From Serratia surfactantfaciens (GTDB taxonomy: Bacteria; Pseudomonadota; Gammaproteobacteria; Enterobacterales; Enterobacteriaceae), in the NCBI RefSeq assembly GCF_001642805.2, contig NZ_CP016948.1, forward strand, positions 3,286,001-3,350,000: a stretch of DNA of 64,000 nt. Direction: 5' to 3'. This document shows, piece by piece, positions 58,090-64,000 of this stretch. The translations under genes and the position numbers were made by a program. Positions within the stretch are counted from its first letter, which is position 1. Each line of letters starts with the position of its first letter. The notes below the pieces were generated by a model, which saw only the letters and a program-made list of their open reading frames with translations, was not told the origin of the DNA and searched no databases.

Positions 58090-59016
58090 ATGAATATCAT
58101 GCATCTGGATTTGAAACGTCTCGATCTCAACCTGCTGCTGGTGTTCGAGGCGGTGTATCGGCTGCGGTCGGTGACACGCGCCGCCGCAGAATTGGCCCTC
58201 AGCGCATCGGCGCTGAGCCACGCGCTGATCCGGCTGCGCAAGGCGCTGGCGGACGAGCTGTTCTACCGGGTCGGCAACGACATGCACCCGACGGTGTATG
58301 CCGACAGCCTGGCTCCTACCGTCAGCGAAAGCCTGGCGCTGCTGTCTAAAGGGCTGCATCCGCGCCCGCGCTTCATCCCCGCCGAAAGCCGGGAAAGCTT
58401 CACTTTCGCCGTTACCGATTACACCGCCTTCGCGGTGTTTCCGGCGCTGATGGCGCAGATGCAGCGTCTGGCGCCTGGGCTGTCATTTCAGCTGCGCTAT
58501 TCCGAGCGCAAAGTGGCGCTGAACGATCTGCTGGCGGGGCGCATCGATTTCGCGCTGGGCTTTACCGAAACCGACGGCGAAAGCTACCCGGAGATCGACG
58601 AGGTGAGCTGGCTGGAGGATGAGTATGTGGCGGTCTGTTCGCCCGCGTTCAGCGCAAGATACGGCGAACTGACGTTGGAAAATTACCTGCGGGCGCGCCA
58701 TCTGGTGGTGACGCCGTGGAACGAGCAGCGCGGCGTCATTGACTATCAGCTCGACAAACTGGGGCTGCAACGCGATATCGCCATTCGCACGCCTTCATTG
58801 CTGGGTGCACCGTTCATCGTCGCCGACAGCGAACTGGTGATGAGCATGCCGCGCTACGCCGCGCAAAAATTACGCCAGGCGGCGGTACTGGATGTCCACC
58901 CCCTGCCGTTTCCGGTGCCGCCGTATCAGATCAAAATCTACCTGCACCGTAAGAACGGCAGACCGGAGGCCTGCCGCTGGTTGCGGCAACAGCTGCAGGC
59001 GCTGGCGGCGTTATAA
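58090..59016 (+). CDS. LysR-type transcriptional regulator
   Basis: The protein has about 308 residues from MNIMHLDLKRLDLNLLL; a start three codons later is equally possible. It has the LysR helix-turn-helix (LVFEAVYRLRSVTRAAAELALSASALSHALIRLRKALADELFYRVGN) and the effector domain with ADSELVMSMPRYAAQKL. It lies divergent from the SAT-like gene, a common LysR arrangement. Its 3' end overlaps the convergent DUF1543 gene by six bases. Confidence 0.9.
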   Translation: MNIMHLDLKRLDLNLLLVFEAVYRLRSVTRAAAELALSASALSHALIRLRKALADELFYRVGNDMHPTVYADSLAPTVSESLALLSKGLHPRPRFIPAESRESFTFAVTDYTAFAVFPALMAQMQRLAPGLSFQLRYSERKVALNDLLAGRIDFALGFTETDGESYPEIDEVSWLEDEYVAVCSPAFSARYGELTLENYLRARHLVVTPWNEQRGVIDYQLDKLGLQRDIAIRTPSLLGAPFIVADSELVMSMPRYAAQKLRQAAVLDVHPLPFPVPPYQIKIYLHRKNGRPEACRWLRQQLQALAAL

Positions 59017-59526
59017 CGCCGGTTCGCCGATCGGCAGATACCCCTGCCACAGCGGCCGGGCCGGCTTGCCGTGCGGGTTGGCCCGCAGATGAACGTGATA
59101 ACCCTGCAGCGCCTGCAGCAGCAGGCAGTCGTCCACTTCAGCCAGATCATCCTTGTGTTGCTGCGCGCTGTCCCTCAGCAACACCCGCTTGGCTTTGTCT
59201 TTAGCCTCATCGGCGGAACGCGCCACGAACAGGCCGAACTGGTGCAGTTCCGCCAGCTCATCGCTGCGGTAACCGCCCACATTGACGAAAAACAGCTTCT
59301 CTTCACCGGCGAACGGCGCAGGTTCCAGGCTTACGTCGTAACCGTCCGCCCAGTCGATGCGCGCATAGCCGTCGACATGCACCTTGCGCTTGTCGCCAAA
59401 CCACTTTTCACGCAGCAGCGGGTAAGCCTCTTCCGGCCGATCCGCCGCCGCAAACTGCACGTCGTGCAACTCAATATTGGCGCCCGGCGCCGTACCGCCC
59501 ACATAAAACATCAATAATCCCGGCAT
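59011..59526 (-). CDS. DUF1543 family protein
   Basis: The 171-residue product from MPGLLMFYVGGTAPGANIELHDVQFA carries the DUF1543 pattern (PEEAYPLLREKWFGDKRKVHVDGYARIDWADGYDV, KLFFVNVGGYRSDELAELHQFGLFVA). The frame opens 25 codons upstream but lacks a start site there. Function is unknown; the family is cytoplasmic. Confidence 0.8.
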   Translation of the reverse strand: MPGLLMFYVGGTAPGANIELHDVQFAAADRPEEAYPLLREKWFGDKRKVHVDGYARIDWADGYDVSLEPAPFAGEEKLFFVNVGGYRSDELAELHQFGLFVARSADEAKDKAKRVLLRDSAQQHKDDLAEVDDCLLLQALQGYHVHLRANPHGKPARPLWQGYLPIGEPAL

Positions 59527-59646
59527 GTTATTCTGCTCTCCTTGGTGATAATCGCTGTATAAATTAATACATAACGAAACATCTGCCAACGGCGGCGCCA
59601 TTCTGTGTTATCAATAGATGAGGTTTAATCTGTTGTGGAGGAACGC

Positions 59647-59829
59647 ATGGCATTCAATATCGGTGATTTTGTGCAACGCACTACCGGCGGCCCAAAGATG
59701 ACCGTGGTGGCGATCGACGGCGAAACCCTGGTTTGCAGCTGGAATGAACTGGGTCAAGAGCAGCGCACGGAGGTGCAGGCCAGCGACGTGGCGCTGTACC
59801 ACGAAGACGGCGATTTCGGCGTCTGCTGA
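59647..59829 (+). CDS. yodC: YodC-type DUF2158 protein
   Basis: The 60-residue product starts behind GGAGG: MAFNIGDFVQRTTGGPKMTVVAIDGETLVCSWNELGQEQRTEV, the DUF2158 signature (a small beta-barrel, SH3-like). It is similar to E. coli YodC. A G+C-rich inverted repeat follows the stop but has no T-run. Function is unknown. Confidence 0.85.
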   Translation: MAFNIGDFVQRTTGGPKMTVVAIDGETLVCSWNELGQEQRTEVQASDVALYHEDGDFGVC

Positions 59830-59861
59830 ATGACCGGGGCGCGCCGCGCCCCGTTATCGCC

Positions 59862-60140
59862 TCAGGCGCGAATGTCCTGATAGGCCGGTGTGGTATCGAA
59901 CTCATGCTTGGCGAACGGGCACAGCGGAATGATTTTGCGCTGTTCCGCGCGCATTTTCTCCACCACCAGCGCCACCAGCTTTTTGCCGACGCCCTGTCCC
60001 TTCAATGACTCATCTACCCAAGTGTGATCGATAATAGTCAGCTTGTCGCCGCTCGGCACGAAAGAGATCTCGGCGATCGTCTTGCCCTGCTCGTCATTGA
60101 TATAAAAACGCTTCTCGTCTGCCAGTATTTTAAGATCCAT
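59862..60140 (-). CDS. yjdJ: YjdJ-type small GNAT acetyltransferase
   Basis: The 92-residue protein has the short GNAT core [46 protein letters not shown], as in E. coli YjdJ. It follows yjdI after one base and the pair is conserved. Substrate unknown. Confidence 0.85.
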   Translation of the reverse strand: MDLKILADEKRFYINDEQGKTIAEISFVPSGDKLTIIDHTWVDESLKGQGVGKKLVALVVEKMRAEQRKIIPLCPFAKHEFDTTPAYQDIRA

Positions 60141-60141
60141 A

Positions 60142-60375
60142 TTATTTCTCCCTATATTTCAGTGCGCCGCTGGGGCAAGTGTCGATAACGCGTTTCACCT
60201 CCGCCGCGTCGGCATTGTCCGGCATAATCCACGGGCGGCGGTTCAGGGTAAAAATAGCCGCGTTGCCGCGCACGCAGTTGGCGGAATGGCGGCATATCGC
60301 GCTGTTAAAATAAACGTCAATCTTATCGCCGGAATAACGGCGGTAACCGGTTGCGGTCAATTCCTCGTCCATCAT
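60142..60375 (-). CDS. yjdI: YjdI-type mono-cluster iron-sulfur protein
   Basis: The 77-residue protein (start at the first of two methionines) has [36 protein letters not shown] and DTCPSGAL, three cysteines typical of the YjdI ferredoxin-like family. It may work with YjdJ, whose gene follows it directly. Confidence 0.85.
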   Translation of the reverse strand: MMDEELTATGYRRYSGDKIDVYFNSAICRHSANCVRGNAAIFTLNRRPWIMPDNADAAEVKRVIDTCPSGALKYREK

Positions 60376-60564
60376 GGCCTCACATTGCCTGTTTTATTGT
60401 TTTTGCTCCAGGCTCAAGTATAGGCAATGTCGCCGGCTTCACCACGCGTCTCGCTCACCGAAAAAAGAGGCGCAACCGCCCGCCGCCGCTAGAAAAAAAC
60501 GTAAATTGATCTAATCTTTAATCAGCAAGACAACATAATTCCGACAGTGGCTAAGGAGTTCGAA

Positions 60565-60978
60565 ATGGGTGATAGCTCAAAAGACGGCGTAATTCTGCTG
60601 TCCCGCATTCTACTGATGGTTCTGTTTATCATTTTCGGCTGGATGAAACTGGTCAACTTCGGTGCGACCGTCACGGCGATGGAAGGTTATGGCACGCCGA
60701 TGCCTTATTTGGCGGCGATTATCGCCGTGGTGGTGGAGTTTATTTTCGGCATCGCGCTTATTCTCGGCCTGTTTACTCGCCCTATCGCGGTCATTTTCGC
60801 CCTGTATGTTCTGGGCACTGCGTTTATCGGCCATCCGTTCTGGAAGATGACCGGCATGGAAATGATGGGTAACGAAATCAACTTCTTTAAAAACATCAGC
60901 ATCATTGGCGGTTTGCTGTTGCTGGCGGTGACCGGCGCCGGCCGTTATTCGCTGGACTATAAAATATTTAATAAATAA
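60565..60978 (+). CDS. DoxX family membrane protein
   Basis: The start at 60565 (MGDSSKDGVILLSRILL) follows AAGGAG with a good gap; the GTG six codons upstream does not. The 137-residue protein has four hydrophobic segments with the DoxX pattern LMVLFIIFGWMKLVNF, GIALILGLFTRPIAVIFALYVLGTAFIGHPFW. It is an inner-membrane protein resembling E. coli YqjF/YphA. A strong terminator follows. Confidence 0.88.
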   Translation: MGDSSKDGVILLSRILLMVLFIIFGWMKLVNFGATVTAMEGYGTPMPYLAAIIAVVVEFIFGIALILGLFTRPIAVIFALYVLGTAFIGHPFWKMTGMEMMGNEINFFKNISIIGGLLLLAVTGAGRYSLDYKIFNK

Positions 60979-60985
60979 TTCATCG

Positions 60986-61016
60986 ATGGCCGGCGAGATT
61001 CGCCGGCCATTTTATT
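60986..61016 (+). terminator. Terminator of the DoxX gene
   Basis: ATGGCCGGCG, a loop AGATT and CGCCGGCCAT are followed by TTTATTT. The same stem can act for the convergent smrA. Confidence 0.8.
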
Positions 61017-61028
61017 TGGATTATCCTT

Positions 61029-61601
61029 TCAACGGCTGCGCTTGGCGTGGCGCTCGAAGTTTTCCGCCTTGGCCTGCGCCGATTTACGCAGCGTGACGTA
61101 GCAAGCCCCCTCGCCGCCGTCGCGGGGTAAGGCACGGCAAAACGCCTGCACCTGTTCAAACTGCGCCAGCCATTTGGCGACGTAACTGCGCACGATATTC
61201 TGATGGCTCTCGTTCTGGCGCCCGCGGCCGTGTACGATCAGCAGCGAACGCAGGTTTTGCGCCTCCGCCTGCTCGATAAAGCGAAACAGCGCCTGCCGGC
61301 TGGCTTCAACCGACTGACGCAGCAGGTTCAGCGACGCCTGCGGCGGGTAACGGCCGTTGCGCAGCTTGTCCAGCACGCCCTGCTGAATGCCTTCCCCTTT
61401 GAACTCCAGCGGCTGTTCACAGGGGATCACCTCGAGAAAGTCGGTGCTGAGGAAATTTTCTTGCAGCAGCCGCTGCGCTTCGAGCCGCGCGCTTTTGTCC
61501 GTCGTCTCCTGCGGCTTGAGGTACAGCGTCTGCCGCCCGCTCGCCAGCGGCACCACGTCCGCCATCGCCTGTTCAAAAAAGTCTTTTTCCTGCTCGCTCA
61601 T
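61029..61601 (-). CDS. smrA: DNA endonuclease SmrA (YdaL)
   Basis: The 190-residue product from MSEQEKDFFEQAMADVVPL matches E. coli SmrA. It has the Smr domain LRSLLIVHGRGRQNESHQNIVRSYVAKWLAQFEQVQAFCRALPRDGGEGACYVTLRKSAQAK. The frame opens 35 codons upstream but the chosen start agrees with family length. Smr domains nick or bind DNA; the cellular role of SmrA is unclear. Confidence 0.92.
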   Translation of the reverse strand: MSEQEKDFFEQAMADVVPLASGRQTLYLKPQETTDKSARLEAQRLLQENFLSTDFLEVIPCEQPLEFKGEGIQQGVLDKLRNGRYPPQASLNLLRQSVEASRQALFRFIEQAEAQNLRSLLIVHGRGRQNESHQNIVRSYVAKWLAQFEQVQAFCRALPRDGGEGACYVTLRKSAQAKAENFERHAKRSR

Positions 61602-61785
61602 GTTCCACCTCTCTTGAACGGCAGCCTTTACGGCCGGGGATGGGGACGATTGTAAGACGCCTTGGCGCGGTTGCAAGCCGGGAATTGTCAGCGGCATTTG
61701 TCTCATTTGTCGTCAACGGGTGAGCTTGCGAGCAGTTTTCGCTATACTGCTAAGCCATCATTGAGTGCCGCAAAGGATCGAGCCC

Positions 61786-62121
61786 ATGACAATGCGCGAG
61801 CTGGAAATCCAGTTTCAAAATGCGATGAATGAGTTGCAGAGCAGCTTCGAACGGCAACACCGCAAATGGCAGCAAAGCTACCAGGCGCTGCAGCAACTGC
61901 TGGAAGAAGCCAAACAGCGCGAAGCCGCGCTGCGGGCGCAGAATGAACAACTGGTGCGCAAGCTGAGCACCGCCAGCTCGGTGCCGGAACAGCATGCGCT
62001 GGTGAAGCAGATCAAAATGCTCGGCGCCCATCTGGATGCGCTGGCCAAAGACGCGGCCACCTTCAATCACCACCTGCGCCAACAGAGCGCGGTCGGTAAT
62101 TTCAGCGGCGAACAGCATTGA
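61786..62121 (+). CDS. MbeD/MobD-like coiled-coil protein
   Basis: The start MTMRELEIQFQNAMNELQ at 61786 follows AAAGGA. The 111-residue product is almost wholly a coiled coil (about residues 4-72), with a second helix near the end. It recalls the MbeD/MobD mobilization or exclusion family of plasmids (ELExQxxNALxxLQ, then a W). No other mobility gene is near, so this may only be fold similarity. Confidence 0.5.
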   Translation: MTMRELEIQFQNAMNELQSSFERQHRKWQQSYQALQQLLEEAKQREAALRAQNEQLVRKLSTASSVPEQHALVKQIKMLGAHLDALAKDAATFNHHLRQQSAVGNFSGEQH

Positions 62122-62188
62122 TAACAGGCGCTGTCGCACAGCGCCTCCCGCCCCTCTTCTGGCGTATTGAGAGTGTAATAAAGCCTAA

Positions 62189-62635
62189 ATGACCTGGATC
62201 ATCCTCGCCGCCCTGATCGTCGTATTTATTATCGGTTACCGCATTTTGACGTCCGACACCCGTAAAGCCATCGATTCGCTGGCCCATCTGCTGAGGGTCA
62301 AACCGATGCTGATCGAATCGATGATCCAGGAAATGGGCGGCCGCCAAAGCCAGACCTTTATCCGCATGCTGAACAACGGCTACACCGAAGAGATGCACCA
62401 GGCCGCTTACCTGCTGTTCATCTACCTGACGTTCATCAAGCAGGCGGATGACGAACAGATCGGCCAATGGCGCGATATGCTGCTGCGCGCCGGGCTGTCG
62501 CCGGAGCTGCACGCCGAACACACGGAAGCGGCGCTGTTTTACTTCGCCGAGCTGGATATCGATGCGTTTGAACTGGCGCAGTTCCGTCGCGCCTACAATG
62601 AGCGTTTCAACCGCGAAGCATTGGCCCACGGCTAA
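62189..62635 (+). CDS. yicN: YicN-type DUF1198 membrane-anchored protein
   Basis: The 148-residue protein starts MTWIILAALIVVFIIGYRILTSDTRKAIDSLAHLL: one membrane helix at residues 3-17 and then a helical cytoplasmic domain (VKPMLIESMIQEMGGRQSQTFIRMLNNG). It resembles E. coli YicN, DUF1198. Function is unknown. Confidence 0.82.
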   Translation: MTWIILAALIVVFIIGYRILTSDTRKAIDSLAHLLRVKPMLIESMIQEMGGRQSQTFIRMLNNGYTEEMHQAAYLLFIYLTFIKQADDEQIGQWRDMLLRAGLSPELHAEHTEAALFYFAELDIDAFELAQFRRAYNERFNREALAHG

Positions 62636-62662
62636 TAGCGTCCCCCTGGGGCGGGGGACCGA

Positions 62663-63001
62663 TTACAGGAACATGCTGTAGAGGTAGCGCGACAGCGCTT
62701 CGCGCGAGCTGAAGCCGTGTGCGATGCCGTAACGCTGGTTCGGGGCGTCGCCGCTTAAATCCAGGGGAAACTCCAGATACTGTTCGCTGGTGCGCACCGG
62801 CGAGGTCGGCGTGGCGAAATGCACGCTTTTCTCTTTCAACGCCGGGTGGATCACCAACGCGGTTCTGCCCATCCGCGCTTCGCGATTCACATACACATAG
62901 TGTGCGCCCTTGCGGTAGCCATAGGCCTGATCGGTGACATAATCACGCTCAAAGCCGGTATTCTCCAACACTTTAGCCACTTCATCCGGCCGTAAATACA
63001 T
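62663..63001 (-). CDS. ygaC: YgaC (DUF2002) family protein
   Basis: The 112-residue protein [53 protein letters not shown] is nearly collinear with E. coli and Salmonella YgaC, a small cytoplasmic protein known only as a structure. In E. coli it is reported to be under Fur control. A possible Fur-like repeat lies about 45 bases upstream. Confidence 0.9.
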   Translation of the reverse strand: MYLRPDEVAKVLENTGFERDYVTDQAYGYRKGAHYVYVNREARMGRTALVIHPALKEKSVHFATPTSPVRTSEQYLEFPLDLSGDAPNQRYGIAHGFSSREALSRYLYSMFL

Positions 63002-63043
63002 CGATTCCTCCTCTCATTCTGGACCGCTGAGCGACCTTACCGT

Positions 63044-63066
63044 AATCATTCACCGAAACAATGATT
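63044..63066 (-). promoter_or_regulatory. Inverted repeat upstream of ygaC, possible Fur site
   Basis: AATCATT and AATGATT flank nine bases, resembling two Fur half-sites with an atypical spacer. It is 43 bases before the ygaC start. Only the repeat is certain; the Fur reading is weak. Confidence 0.35.
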
Positions 63067-63103
63067 TTCTGGGGAGGAATCCGGGTTTCAGACTATTCCT
63101 GAC

Positions 63104-64000
63104 TCAGGCCCGACGCTGCTGCAACAGACGCAGAGTGAGTAATACTCCGAGCGCCACCAGCAGCGCCGCCGCCAGATAGATCGGCGGCACGCCCGCTTGC
63201 CCAATCAACAGCCCGGCCAGCGGTCCGGTGATGCCCAACGCCAGATCGAGGAAGGCCGAATAGGTGCCGAGCGCCGTCCCCTGATTCTGCGGCGGCACCT
63301 GCTTGACCGCCTCGACGCCCAGCGCCGGGAACACCAGCGAAAAACCGGCGCCGGCCAGCAACGCGCCGGTTTGCACCATCCAGGGCTCGCCGGCTTGCCA
63401 GATCAACAGCAGCCCGACGATCTCCACCAGAAACGACGCCAGCGTCACCTTCAGGCCACCGTGGCGATTGATGACGTTGCTGAAGATCAGGCGGATGCCG
63501 ACGAAGGCGCAGCTGAACAGCGTCAGCGAAAACGCCGCACCGCTCCAGCCCTTGTCGGCGTAGTAAAGGGTGATGAACGTGGCGATCACGCCGAAGCCGA
63601 CGGTGCCCATCGCCAGTCCCAGGCCATAAGCCCAGATACGGCCGAGCACCGCGCTGAAGGCGATGCGTTGCCCGGCGGCGATCGAGACGTCCGGTTTGCC
63701 GCTCGCCAACAGCAGCGCGACCGCAACCGCCAGCACGATCAGCGCCGCCACACCGGCCAATCCCCACTGCTGGTTCAGATACACGCCGAGCGGCGCACCG
63801 GCCGCCATTGCGCCGTAGGTGGCGACGCCGTTCCAGGAAATCACGCGCGCGGTGTGCATCGCCCCGACCCGGCCGATACCCCACAGCGTGGAACCGGTGC
63901 TGGCGAAACTTTCGCCGACGCCGAGAAACACCCGCCCCACGCACAGCAGCAGCAGGCTGAGCCACGGCCAGCCGTCAACGCCGAACGCCAGCGCGTAAAA
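63104..64000 (-). CDS. MFS transporter, 5' end outside window
   Basis: The frame is open to the right window edge, so only the C-terminal 298 residues are here. They carry LLLLCVGRVFLGVGESFASTGSTLWGIGRVGAMHTARVISWNGVATYGAMAAGAPLG and eight or nine hydrophobic helices, ending LGVLLTLRLLQQRRA. This is close to the YfcJ/YhhS group of sugar or drug exporters. The substrate is not known. Confidence 0.88.
   Translation of the reverse strand, partial: FYALAFGVDGWPWLSLLLLCVGRVFLGVGESFASTGSTLWGIGRVGAMHTARVISWNGVATYGAMAAGAPLGVYLNQQWGLAGVAALIVLAVAVALLLASGKPDVSIAAGQRIAFSAVLGRIWAYGLGLAMGTVGFGVIATFITLYYADKGWSGAAFSLTLFSCAFVGIRLIFSNVINRHGGLKVTLASFLVEIVGLLLIWQAGEPWMVQTGALLAGAGFSLVFPALGVEAVKQVPPQNQGTALGTYSAFLDLALGITGPLAGLLIGQAGVPPIYLAAALLVALGVLLTLRLLQQRRA

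Noticed and set aside
59829..59856. G+C-rich repeat after yodC as a terminator
   Set aside because: The two arms are adjacent with almost no loop and there is no T-run after them.

Overview
The window is a chromosomal segment of a high-GC member of the Enterobacterales, most probably Serratia (S. marcescens or a close relative). The protein sequences and gene order of its core blocks follow Escherichia coli closely. The genus is suggested by a flagellum-type phospholipase pair (phlA-phlB), an MR/P-like fimbrial operon and high GC. The species call is inference from remembered sequences; no database was searched.

Layout. (1) 1-24.7 kb is mostly conserved core: a partial phosphoethanolamine-transferase-type protein, yfhL, then the leftward run lepA-lepB-rnc-era-recO-pdxJ-acpS and the envelope-stress operon (rseD)-rpoE-rseA-rseB-rseC. 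After that come nadB, trmN6, srmB, phlAB, grcA, ung, grpE, nadK, recN, bamE, ratA-rnfH and smpB. (2) At 24.8-25.1 kb lies ssrA (tmRNA), complete and not visibly occupied by a prophage. (3) 25.4-30.6 kb holds a cysteine catabolism pair (cyuA-cyuP) and a PepSY/DUF2946 membrane pair. (4) 30.9-40.4 kb is a leftward MR/P-type chaperone-usher operon with two candidate two-domain adhesins, a decayed piece of an adhesin pilin domain, and a LuxR-type regulator at its far end. (5) 40.8-44.0 kb is an A+T-rich regulatory patch: two paralogous ToxR/MarT-like membrane regulators, a FidL-like membrane protein and a DegS-like protease broken by one frameshift. (6) 44.3-50.2 kb is a rightward operon: PTS EIIBC, cytoplasmic-type sulfatase, GntR/UTRA repressor, two DUF202 membrane proteins and a radical-SAM sulfatase-maturating enzyme with a SEC-C tail. 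A CRP-like site and palindromic operator candidates sit in front of it. (7) 50.3-55.5 kb is a second, Yhc/DUF1120-type chaperone-usher locus with three paralogous subunits. (8) 56.1-64 kb is mixed housekeeping and accessory genes: acetyltransferases, a methyltransferase, a LysR regulator, DUF1543, YodC, YjdI-YjdJ, DoxX, SmrA, an MbeD-like coiled coil, YicN, YgaC and a partial MFS exporter.

How the genes work together. The core blocks cover protein export and translation quality control (LepA, LepB, SmpB, tmRNA), envelope stress (sigma E system, BamE), DNA repair (RecO, RecN, Ung) and NAD synthesis (NadB, NadK). Regulatory sites support these assignments: a sigma-32 promoter for grpE, two LexA boxes for recN, an FNR box for grcA and a sigma-28 promoter for phlA. 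The accessory half is surface-oriented. The least explained unit is the PTS-sulfatase-maturase operon, which looks like a route to import a sulfated sugar by phosphotransfer and remove the sulfate inside the cell. The second candidate is the paired ToxR-like regulator patch beside the MR/P promoter.
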